DNA from: Pisaster brevispinus
Taxonomy: Eukaryota; Echinodermata; Asteroidea; Forcipulatida; Asteriidae
Reading direction: 5' to 3'
Assembly: GCA_023634235.1 (NCBI GenBank)
Contig: JAMKCF010000085.1
Coordinates: 124,001-188,000 of the forward strand
Length of the DNA stretch: 64,000 nucleotides
Shown: in pieces, positions 47,701 through 57,572 of the stretch
How the letters are laid out: each line of letters begins with the position of its first letter
Position numbering within the stretch: position 1 is the stretch's first letter
Made by a program: the position numbers and the translations under genes
Notes under the pieces: generated by a model
Seen by the model: only the letters and a program-made list of their open reading frames with translations
What the model was told of the DNA's origin: nothing
The model's database searches: none

Positions 47701-48288
47701 ACCAATTTGAACAGGAATTTTACACTTAAAGTTACAATGACCCGCTCTATTACCCCTGAACCGAAGAATTCCATTCGCTTTTAGAATAGAAAGCAATCCA
47801 GGCTGAATGGAGTGACAAGAAGTCTTACGGATGTTAAAAAGTTGACCACGGGAATACATTATAGTTGAATTACTAGACATAATAGAATGCAAACTATCTG
47901 TATGTATAAAATGCAACTCGTCATTACTAGTGGATCCGATACGAGGGCCTGGGTTAACAGAAATATCCATAAATATTGTTATGTCATGTGGAGGGTCATG
48001 ACCAGGAATAACTAGAGTAGTTTGGCCATGTTTGGACCATTTGACTAATGGAACTTTTGAGACATTAAATCCAGTACGGCACAGCTGTAATGTTACCCCA
48101 TGACAGGGTGAAAATGGCACAACAAAATTAGTCAGACACATGTACTGGTCTGAAGACACAAAATACTCATTTCTGACAGTCTCAGCATCAGGAAAGATTT
48201 GAACCCGTGACTTATGTATGATAAAAAGCAGATGTAAAAACACCAACAGACGAGAACGGGCACTAAAGGCAACAACCATGATGAACAC
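44741..48288 (-). CDS. LINE polyprotein: 2A-like motif, APE endonuclease, reverse transcriptase (one frameshift)
   Basis: The first frame (48288-45148, 1046 residues) has a hydrophobic start (about residues 12-25) and a 2A-like DISVNPGP at 108-115. An exonuclease-endonuclease-phosphatase type endonuclease covers about 231-447 (N in LNTRS, E263 in LTETW, YRPPYS, GDFNIH at 375-380, SDH at 439-441). The reverse transcriptase covers about 710-980 (DLSAAFDTVDH at 811-821, GVPQGSCLGP, YADDTQLY at 901-908). The frame then breaks after IHAFV near 45185. The other frame carries on as DYCNSLLYGLPKSQIAKLQ through the conserved C-terminal region to a stop at 44741. Position and phase suggest loss of about 13 nt there. 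The enzyme nicks DNA and copies its RNA at the nick. This copy is probably inactive as it stands. Confidence 0.9.
47944..47967 (-). other. 2A-like ribosome-skipping motif in the LINE ORF
   Basis: The codons gat att tct gtt aac cca ggc cct encode DISVNPGP at residues 108-115. The usual consensus is D-(V/I)-E-x-N-P-G-P, so everything matches except E, which is S here. 2A-like sequences are known near the N-terminus of APE-type LINEs in sea urchin and other invertebrates. The E-to-S change may weaken or abolish skipping. Confidence 0.6.
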
Positions 48289-48554
48289 ACGTTACAAAAT
48301 AGTGAACTCAACCGGAGATAAAAACCACATCAAAAACATCAAAATAACAAGCAATACTAATCGGATAAAGCACCAAAATATATCACAGAAAAGCACAGAA
48401 AGCTTACCAAACACGTCAACAATAAATATAAAGACGATGCCAAAAACTCAGCAAAGATTAAACGGATAAAAATAAGAAAACACTGGCAGAGAAAATAAAC
48501 AGTGGCGGCTACAGAACAGCGCCCTCAACGGCCTAATAAAAGCTTTAAAAAAGC

Positions 48555-50715
48555 TAATAAAAGCTTTGTCATCAAGCTAGAAGAAAATGAAAAGAACAAC
48601 AGTGGCTCCAAGACAATGTAAGTGAAGCAAATCATAAGAGCAATGAAATTTTTTAGGGACTAGACAACTCGAGCCTCAAGAAAAAACTAAAGACAGTACA
48701 ACATCGACTCATGATTATTTTGAGAGTAGAACAATTTTGAAGGTGGTAAGTTTTGTAGTATGAGACAACATAATGTTCAGAGAAAATGATGAAACGGCAA
48801 AACATTGGCTTGTGAACAATTTAGAATTGACATAGATCTCTTAGATTTTGATAAACTACACAACAAGAGCCCAGAAAAAAACCTAAGACAGTACAACATT
48901 GGCTTATGAATAATTTGAGAGTTGAACAATCATTAAGGTGGCAAGTTAAGCCGGACTGGACAACAAGACAATCAGAGAAATGAAGAGATGTCACAACATT
49001 GGCTCATGGGCAAATTTCAAGGTTGAAATATCATCGCATCCCTTAGATTTTGAGAAACTACACAATAAGAGCCTCAAAGAAATCCAAAAATAGACACACT
49101 GTCGTAAACATTTATCAAAGGACATCATGTTTGAAGGAATGAACAGATAGAACAACAGTGGCTCGCAATGAAATTAGAAGGTTCAATGAGCAGAGGTCAA
49201 GAGCTACAGAGAAATTACATTTTTCAAACTAACTCAGAAAACGAGGAAGTGATGCGTAGATTCAAAAAACTAAATTCCCAGTTGACTTAGATAGGAACAT
49301 CTTGTGATGAAACAAGCTTTGTCGGTGATGGATACTTCTCTTGATTCAGTGAATAACCTTTAAACAAAATAAGACACAGTAATGTAATCATTTATCAAAT
49401 GACAAGATGCTTGAGGAAAATGAAGAGATAGAAGGCTCAACACTGGCTGTAAAACAAATTATGAGTAGGAAGACCTTAGAGCGTTGAAATTTTGAAAAAC
49501 TAGACAACATAAGCCTCAAAGAAAACCAAAGACAGTACAACATTGACTCATTAATAATTTAAAAGATCACATATCATTTAAGTGGCAAGTTATGAGGTAC
49601 ACTGTACAGGACAATCAAAGGTTCAGAAGAAATAATGAGAAGGCACAACATTGGCTAATGAAAAATTTAAGAGTTGAGATGTCATTACATCTATCAGATT
49701 TTAAGGGATTACAATATAGAAAACCAAACCAAAACCACTGTCTTTAACAATTATCGAAGGACATTATGTTTGAAGAAAATGAACAGACGCCACAACAGTG
49801 AAGCAAATCATAAGAGCACTGAAATTGTTTAGGGACTAGACAACATGAGCCTCAAGAAAAAACTAAAGACAGCACAACATCGACTCATGAATATTTTGAG
49901 AGTGGAACAATTTTGAAGGTGGTAAGTTTTGAGGTATGAGACAACATCAAGTTCAGAGAAAATGATGAGACAGCAAAACATTGGCTTGTGAAAAATTTAG
50001 AATTGAAATAGATCTAGTAGATTTTGAGGTACTACACAATTAAATAAGAGCCCTGAAAAAAACCCCAACAAAGACAGTACAACATTGGCTCATGAATAAT
50101 TTGAGAGTTGAACAATCATTAGGGTGTCAATTTATGAGGGACTAGACAACAAGAGGTTTCTAGAAAATGAAGGGACCTTACAACATTGTTTCATGAACAA
50201 ATTTAAGAGCACTAATAGAGTGCTACTTTTTGGAGGGACTAGACAACATAAGCCTCAAAGAAACCAAAGACAGTACAACATTGACTCATGAATAATTTGA
50301 GAGTAGAGTAATTTTGAAGGTGGTAAGTTATGAGGGATTGGACAACATCAACTTCACAGAAAATGAAAAGATGCCACACTTGGCTCTTGAAACAGCATAA
50401 CATTGGTTCGAGAACAATTTCAGATTTGAAATATAATCATACCTCTTATATCTTGAGGGACTACACAATAAGAGCCTAAAAGAAATCCAAAGACTGCACA
50501 ACATCAGCTTAAGAATGTTTTAAGAGTTATGTGGTACACGACAATATAAAGTTTAACAAAAAGAACCATTTTAGAGTTGAAATGTCATTACATTTATAAA
50601 ATTTAGAGGGACTAGACAATAAGATCCTAAACAAACTAAAATAGCACAACAGCAGCTTTACATAATTTGAGAGTTGAACAATAATTAAGGTGATAAGTTT
50701 TGAGGGACTGGACAA
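48555..50715. repeat. Irregular satellite, period about 97-100 bp, second block
   Basis: This continues the same satellite after the LINE. It has the same unit landmarks, and an order of variants matching 58680-59040 and 60930-62480. A decayed module lies at about 49231-49355 with a lost donor. Confidence 0.85.
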
Positions 50716-50718
50716 CAT

Positions 50719-51050
50719 TAGTACAGCGGATAAGCTCTCATATAATGAAAATTGTGCACTTTTTGAGAAAAGCATGAAACTTCTAGAGTACTTAGTTTTA
50801 ACCATAAGATTTATTTTCAGATGTGGAGGGAAGTCAAATTTGACCTCTGATGACCCTGAGAGGTCAAATCCAAAATGGCCGCCATTTCGCCTGTTCTAAT
50901 GTACAAACAAGTATAATTTTGGAGTCAGACAGTGTAGAAAAACATTTAAGGTGTCATTTCCAACTATATTGAGGATGCCAATTCATTTGGTAATACTTTT
51001 GAGATCGCCAGAACTCAAGGATATGCATTAATGTCAAGGTCAAGGTCAAA
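50719..51050 (+). repeat. Left terminal inverted repeat of the Academ-like element
   Basis: About 330 bp, matched by 55795-56120 with roughly 90 percent agreement by eye. It contains a nested palindrome, tttgacctct-10 nt-agaggtcaaa (perfect 10-bp arms), and aaatggc-c-gccattt (7-bp arms). Both are conserved in the right TIR and are candidate transposase-binding or cruciform sites. Confidence 0.85.
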
Positions 51051-51271
51051 ATTTACACAAAAATTACTATTTTTTGAATGTTTTCCCATTTATTTGTCAT
51101 TTTGTTCTCCCATACATTCTCAAAGTTCTCTAGGAGTGGTTCTTGTACATAGTCTGCCAGCTTAATCCCTTTTCAATATCAGTTAGTTTATTTTACAAAT
51201 TAGCACCAGACCATTCTTTTGTCCTGTAACTGACCAAGTGCATAGCATGGTCAGTGAGCAGCTCCACATCC

Positions 51272-54200
51272 CCTACTTGTCTCTTCTGCAATGAGCCTGC
51301 TGGTTCTGCAGGCTTACATAAAGCACTAACTTACATACAACATTGACATTAATGTGCCGAGGTGTGACCATGAAGTTGAGGACACTGCTCTGTTGGCCAA
51401 ACTTGCAGTAGGAGACATGATTGCCATTGAGGCCAAGTTTCATCACGGCTGTCTACGTTCATTGTACAACAGAGCCAGGCAGGCTGCACCAACAGGCAAT
51501 GGTGGAGATGATTCTTGCCTGCATTTGCAATTCTTGCCTTAATTGCAGAGCTAGTGGCGTTCTTGAAAGACATGAATAGTGATAAGGACAGTTCTCCTGG
51601 TTCAAACTTAAATATATCGCTCAGCTATACAAGGTCAGTCTGGAGCAGCTTGGTCAGACTGTTGAGAAACGGATTCACACCATCAGACTGAAAAACAAAC
51701 TGCTTTTTGCACTTCCTCATCTAAGGGCACATTCACAGGAAAGAGACATACTTCTTAGTTTTGAGAAGGACATTGGACCAGACCTCATGATTGCCTGTTC
51801 ATATGACAGTGATGCCATACATTTATTTGGAGCAGCACCGGTGGTGCTCAAAGAGATCTCTGACTCAAGTTCCAGGCAAACATAACACTTGATGGGGCAA
51901 ACATCAAGCATCAGACCCAGCTGCTTCACAAAACCTGCCCTAGCATTCTCCCAATTATTATGTCCAACAGCCTGAAGCATGTATGTAACGTGGAATCAAG
52001 CTCAGCACATCATAGCTGCAGCCGAGAAACTCCACTCCCAATCTACCTGTCCCACAAGATCCATGCAATTACACAAAGTAGAGGACTGGTTGACACACTG
52101 TTCAATCTTGGAATGTGTGTCTCATACGACAGGCTGTTGCAACTCACATCAGGGCCCAATTTCATAGAGCTGCTAAGCACAAAAAATTGCTTAGCATGAA
52201 ATTTCTTCCTTGATAAAAACAGGATTACCAACCAAATTTCCACGAGATTTTCAGGATAAGCAAAACAACAGCTGACTACCAGTAACAAGCAATATGCAAC
52301 ACATGGATATTTGGTTGGTAATCTTGTTTTTATCAAGGAAGAAATTTCATGCTAAGCAAATTTTTGTGCTTAGCAGCTCTATGAAATTGGGCCCAGACAT
52401 TGCGGATGGTGCCTGCCACTGCTTTAGGGAGGAAGATGTACAGTATGATGTGCCCGCCAAAGTTGCGTCATGGACTGTTTAAACAGCAGCAGCTGTGGAC
52501 AACATCGACCACAATCCAAGCTCTGCAACTGCAAAAGATTCCTTCCACGGCACCGGAATCTCAGCATCGGTCACATACACATGGCGGAACTGAACGTAGT
52601 GTACCGGTGATTAGTCAGGTTTGCTCTTCCACCAAGTCAGTGACACTTCTGCCACCAGCCAACACAATTGTGCCACCAGCTGCCCTTAAGACTATAAGGA
52701 CTTTAGTGTGCCGGCTGTGGTCCCGTGAGACCTTCCAACCCCCTGGCTGCAGCATCTGCTACAGAAGATGAGTATGCATGGCTCAGCAAAGTGAAGATGG
52801 CTGTTGAAAAGTCTATCATGGATAGCTGTATATCGTGGTCTGCCTACCACGCTGACACACACCGAGCTGTCATCCCATCTGCAGCACTCAACGCACTATT
52901 GCCTCTGTTTCTTGAAAATACACACTCTGTGGCAATGATACAGCACTCCATGAACATCGTCAAGGCATCAGTTCAGCACTTGAACCCATGTCAAATTCCT
53001 GTCCTTGCTGCTGACCAACACCTGTATGCTCTTGTAAAAGAAGTCCAGTGGAACTGGCCAGCCACTCACGGAGAGGATCACTTTGTGATCATAATTGGTG
53101 GTCTACACATCGAGATGGCCACATTGAAGTTGCTGGGAGACTGGTTTAAAGACAGTGGCCGGACGAACACCCTGATGGAGGCCAACATTGCCAGATCCAG
53201 AACAGCAAATTCCTTCATACTTGCCAGCCATATCATCAAGACCTACCATGCCCACCAGGTCAAAGCTGCAAGCCTTTATAAACTCCTCCAACAAGCTTAC
53301 ATTGAAGACTGCACATCTGTTGATATTGATGCCATTCAACCAGATAGTCCGCCTTTTGAGTGATGCATACAGCGAGCAAAGGCCTGTGTCCACTTTGACT
53401 ACTGGCTTAAGACCCTGTCATTAGAGCTTCACTTGATGCAGTACATCAGGTCTCTTCGTGAAGGTAACTGCCAGCTGTATATGTGGAATCCCTGGCGCAG
53501 ATTGTGCCCTGGATTGTGCCCTAGATCACACGCACTACTCCAGATGGCTTTCCGTACACATCCGTTACATGATGACTCTCGCTGAAAAACACCCAGATGT
53601 CCTAGCAGAATTCATGTCTGGAAATTTTGTAGTGCACAAAACAAGCAATAATTTCTTAGCCATGGCATTTGACTAGTGCCATGAGCAGAACAATGCAATG
53701 GTAAAAGGTTCTGGTGGGGCTATTGGGCTGACTGGCAATCCAGGAGCACTCCGAAGCTGGATGTAGCAGGGCCAGAAATTGCCAGGATCACTACAGAGTT
53801 TGAGGAAAGGAACATGAAGCAAAATAATGGTGCTGCTGACACTGGACACCATCACCATGACCAGCAACCTAAAATGCAAGCAGTGTTAAGGCACTTGTGA
53901 CAGTACTGAATGAGATGGGAATCTATTTCTAGAACACACCCAAGACCTACATAGTCAGTGACACAAGCGACATTCTGGACACCTAAGTGGCTGAAACTGT
54001 GAGAAGGATTGAGACCCTTGGTGAGGAGCAGTACACAAAGTTTGTGATAGAAAGGCTAGAGCAGTGTACAACACCTGTCACACAAACAACTCCAAAGAAC
54101 AAGTTGCCACTTTTCAGTAGGCCACCAGTCAAGGTTATATCAAAATGGATGGCACAGCTCGCAGCACTTTAGAGTGACTGTGGTCTCTTTTTGAGGCTGT

Positions 54201-55590
54201 ACATCTGGTGTCAGACACAGAATGGAGACATGGACAACTTCTTCTCACATGAAAACCAGGCAGCTCTGTCAACTGGAGGAAAAATGCGGATTGGAGTTAA
54301 ATCACATCTACTTTGTGACCATGTTTACTGCCTGGAATCAGGCCTGCTTGAAAACAATAGCGCACCTGTGGCCGATGCAACAATTCTTGATGGTGAAACT
54401 GAGGTTCAATAGCTTAATCCTGGAATATCAAGAACATTTCAAGAGTATGAATAAAGAGTGTTTGCACAATACATCTTTGCTTAAGCATCTGCATCAATCT
54501 TGTCTGGGATGCATACTTACCTACTAACCCGAAAGCCTCATCAAGACAGAAGAAGGGCAAGGGAACAAGGAAAAGGGTGGCTCCTTCTACTGTGCTGCTA
54601 AAAAACTGGAAGGATTTCCTTCGAGTCAATGAGAAAAAAATTATTTTTGCTTTCCTGTCACGCGAAGCTGTTCATCTACCTCTACCACAGGGCAAGGAAC
54701 TGTGTGCAACAGATGTAAGTGGAGTACTCTGCTCTCCTGCAGAGTCACACTTGGCCCGCCTTGCCCCATGCTTACAAGAGGAGGCTGGCATTCGTATACT
54801 TCTGCATGTGGCAGATGCTGTGCAAAAGGGGTGTAAAAAGGTAACCATACACATGTACGTACTGTTGATACTAATTTGGTTGTACTGGCTGTGGCTTTAT
54901 TCAGCAAGACAGCTCCTAATGAGCTGTGGGGTGCCTTTGGTGTCGGATCAAGCTTTCGGTTTATAGCTGTTCACAAAATGGTTGCCACAATGAACCCGAC
55001 ACAGTGTCTGACTCTCCCAGTCTGTTATGCTTTCACCGGGTGTGATACTGTATCTGCATTCGCTGGCAGAGGAAAGAAGACTGCCTGGGAAACTTGGAAG
55101 TCTTTTCAAGAGGTAAATGATGCTTCCAGTGAACTCTTGTGCAGGATCCATGTTACTGCTCAGAGCGATTTGTAGTGTTGATGTACGAACCAGTGAGAGC
55201 ATGGAAGTTGATGCCAGGAAACATGGTCTTCACACGGAAGTCTAATGCTCTGGAGAACATTCCTCCAACATAAGCAGCACTTAAGCAGCACATCAAGCGT
55301 GCTTGCTACCAGGCCAACTTTTGGAACCAGGCATTGACCAAGGATCCAGAGATGCCAGAGCCATCTGACTTTGGCTGGACAAACCAAACAACTGGGTGGC
55401 AGTCTGTTTGGACCACTCTTCCAAGGCATCACAATCATGCCAGGAATTGATCCACTGTCCCTGCAAAAAATGGTGCACTGGACATTGCAAATGTGTCAAA
55501 GCTGCAATCCAGTGCACTGCACTGTGCATTTGTTCTGGAGACTGTTTGATTTTGATCGTTACCCTTAAGATATTCATACGTTGTGGATAC
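51272..55590 (+). pseudogene. Degraded Academ-type transposase with XPG-like nuclease domain
   Basis: Homologous pieces lie in order on the plus strand. A CLFC...H zinc-binding head (about 51272) comes first, then LLAKLAVGDMIAIEAKFHHGCL...LYNRAR (51380-51480), HTIRLKNKLLFALP, and LPIYLSHKIHAITQ...LVDTLFNLGM (to 52149). A nested MITE follows, then VDNIDHNPSSATAKDSFHG. The core follows at 52746-53363 (ISWSAYHAD; AADQHLYALVKEVQWNWP; GEDHFVIIIGGLHIEM), then NFVVHKTSNNFLAMAFD-stop-CHEQNN. An XPG-like part comes at 54600-55100 (EEAG, VDTN, GCDTVSAFAGRGKKTAW), and last a CKKWCTGHCKC tail near 55466. At least eight stops or frameshifts interrupt it. Two acidic positions expected in the nuclease motifs appear as G and N. 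The role is cut-and-paste transposition; this copy is dead. Confidence 0.75.
52153..52393. mobile_element. 241-bp MITE nested in the transposase, CAG target duplication
   Basis: The ends are inverted repeats of about 85 bp starting GGCCCAATTTCATAGAGCTG, with few mismatches. CAG flanks both sides (52150-52152 and 52394-52396). Removing the element and one CAG gives 'ctcacatcagacattgcg', which joins the upstream LLQLTS frame to the downstream DIADGACHCF frame without a break. Insertion size plus duplication is 244 bp, so it shifts the frame. The 3-bp duplication and ends fit a PIF/Harbinger-type MITE, tentatively. Confidence 0.9.
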
Positions 55591-55794
55591 ATAGTGCTGA
55601 ATCTATGTGGATATCTATTGTGAAAATGAACAGGTTTTAGGTTGTAGGCCTATTTGGAATAGCTGTTTTGGTGTTCTGGATAGTCATAGTTGTTGTAATG
55701 TTTTACATGAGTATTTTTTGTTGATATTGTTCATTTATTACTTCTAAAGTGTCAAAATGGAGGCAAATTTTCACAAAAATTTCACTTTTTGGCC

Positions 55795-56120
55795 TTATTT
55801 GACCCTGACCTTGACCTTAATACATTTCTTTGAGTTCTGGTGATCTCAAAAGTATTACCAAATGAATTGGCATCCCCAATTTAGTTGGAAATGACACCTT
55901 AAATGTTTTTCTACACTGTCTGATTCCAAAATTATACTTGTTTGTACATTAGACCAGGCGGAATGGCGGCCATTTTGGATTTGACCTCTCAGGGTCATCA
56001 GAGGTCAAATTTGACTTCCCTCCACATCTGAAAATAAATCTTAAGGTGAAAACTAACTATGCTGAAAGTTTCATGCTTTTCTCAAAAAGTGCACAATTTT
56101 TTTGCTTATCCGCTGCACTA
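55795..56120 (-). repeat. Right terminal inverted repeat of the Academ-like element
   Basis: Inverse partner of 50719-51050. It retains the same nested palindromes (agaggtcaaa/tttgacctct at about 55979-56013) and the terminal GCTTATCCGCTGCACTA. Confidence 0.85.
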
Positions 56121-56695
56121 CATGGGGTTTCAAGAAATTGAAGAGATGTCACAACAATGGCTCTTCAACATCTTCAGAGTTGAAAATCATCACAACGGTT
56201 AATTTTTAGGAACTTGACAACAGCAGGTGGGTCACAGGACAACATCAGGTTCAGAGAAAATGATACGATGGTACAACAATGGCTTGTGAACAATTTTAGA
56301 GTTGAAATATCATTACATCACTCAGATTTTGAGGGACTACACAACAACAGCCTAAAAACACCAAAGACAGCACAATATCAGCTTGTGAATAATAAGAGAG
56401 TTGAACAATCATTAAGGTGCCAGGTTATGACAGACTGCACAACATGGGTTTTCAGATATTGAAGAGACGGCAGGAAATTGTTTCATGAACAATTAAAAAG
56501 TTGAAAATCAATGCACTGGGCTAAGCAACTAGGGAGAAATGGCAAATATTAACATGGCAAGTTACGAGGAACAGATTGAAATGAAGTTCCAAGAAATTGA
56601 ACAGATTTCACCACATTGATTTGAGAACGATTAAAGAGTTGAAACTCATTGCGCAGGGATAAAGAACTTGGGCAAAATTACATTTTTCAACTTAC

Positions 56696-56822
56696 CTCAG
56701 AAAAGGAGTGAGCAATGCATAGCCATCCCAAACATGACACTCCAACTTGACCTTGATAGAAGCATCTCCTGATGAATGAAATCTTTGCTCATGATGAATG
56801 CTCTCTTCAACAAGTGAATAAT
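56696..56822 (-). CDS. Exon-like module, open copy (127 nt)
   Basis: An ttttgcag acceptor and a gtaagttg donor enclose 127 nt. The open frame reads DYSLVEESIHHEQRFHSS, then GDASIKVKLECHVWDGYA and LLTPFLR. The first codon is completed by a base of the preceding exon and the last codon is left with two bases. Nearly identical to the 63070 copy because both lie in the segmental duplication. No domain is recognised. The C-x-V-x-D-G-Y part is the best conserved across copies. Confidence 0.35.
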
Positions 56823-57444
56823 CTGCAAAACCAAATAAGACACACTATCATAAACACTTTAATGTCAAAATGTGCTTGGGCAAAATTTAAGAAGCAGTTC
56901 AACACCAGCGTATGAGTATTTTGAACATTGAGTTTGCCAAATAGACAACAAGAAATCCGAATACAGCGCAGCATCAGCTCTGGAATACTTTGAGAGCTGA
57001 TAATTATTAGAGTCACAAGTTTTGAAAGACTGGACAAGATACTTTAGGGAAATTGAAGACTGCACAGGGCTTCACAACCAAGCAGAAATGACCATCATTA
57101 CAATGGCAAGATCTGAGGGACAGGAAAACATGAAGTTCAGAAAAAAATGATGAGACGGCACATCATAAGCTCGTGAACAAATTGAGAGTTGGAATGTTAT
57201 TACATCACTTAGAGTTTGAAGGAATAAACAACAAGAGATTTATAAAAACAAAGGCAGTACAGCATCAGATTGTATTATTTGAGAGTTGGCCATTAATTAT
57301 GATGCCAAGTTTTGAGGGACTGAAAAACATGGGGTTTCAAGAAATTGAAGAGACTGCACATCATTATTTCGCATAAAAGTTAAGAGTTGAAAATCATTGT
57401 GCATGGATAAAAAACTAAAAAGAAATGTCAATTTTCAAACATAC

Positions 57445-57572
57445 CTTAAAAAAGGAGGGAGACATGCATAGCCATCCAAAAAGTGACATTTCCAGTTGAC
57501 CTTGATAGGAACATCGCTGAGGAAAGAAGCTCTGTCCATGATGGATACTTATCTTTTGATTCAGTGAATAAT
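57445..57572 (-). pseudogene. Exon-like module, frameshifted copy
   Basis: 128 nt lie between a ttgcag acceptor and a gtatgtttg donor. It starts YSLNQK...SIHHGQSF and then shifts frame by one base. In another frame the end reads FLDGYACLPPF, matching the family. Confidence 0.4.

Larger units (their letters stand above)
44421..48554 (-). mobile_element. CR1/L2-type LINE, near full length
   Basis: The minus-strand element has a 5' region of about 250 bp, one long ORF (48288 to about 44741) and a 3' end in an ATT-rich simple repeat. The limits come from the empty site in copy Y (about 58663-58672): TAATAA flanks the insertion at 44415-44420 and 48555-48560, consistent with a 6-bp target duplication. 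Just inside the 5' junction, taataaaagcttt is present a second time, an extra target-like duplication. One frameshift in the ORF and an otherwise open frame suggest a fairly young copy. Confidence 0.85.
50719..56120 (+). mobile_element. Academ-like DNA transposon with TIRs of about 330 bp, 5.4 kb
   Basis: The left end begins TAGTACAGCGGATAAGC and the inverse of the right end TAGTGCAGCGGATAAGC. Similarity between the ends runs for about 330 bp (50719-51050 and 55795-56120). CAT occurs on both sides (50716-50718 and 56121-56123), while the unoccupied paralogous site at about 62475-62490 has CAT once, giving a 3-bp target duplication (4 bp, ACAT, cannot be excluded). The interior carries a degraded gene with a zinc-binding head, a GGLHIEM core region, an XPG-nuclease-like GCD...GRGK motif and a cysteine-rich tail. 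The 3-4 bp duplication plus the XPG-like domain fit the AcademX group of the Academ superfamily. This copy cannot be autonomous. Confidence 0.75.
43349..57070. repeat. Segmental duplication, copy X (with two later insertions)
   Basis: After removing the LINE (44421-48554) and the DNA transposon (50719-56120), this stretch matches 57601-63430 in order. Examples are 43349 with 57601, 44400 with 58660, 48570 with 58682, 48950 with 60945, 49600 with 61600, and 56122 with 62484. Copy X lacks about 1.9 kb present in copy Y between about 59.04 and 60.93 kb, probably an unequal exchange between satellite units. Confidence 0.8.

Noticed and set aside
50719..56120. CACTA (CMC/EnSpm) element, because the right end finishes in GCACTA
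   Set aside because: CACTA elements begin with CACTA at the 5' end of each TIR. Here the TIR begins TAGTRC. The coding remnant also fits the Academ pattern and not a CMC transposase.
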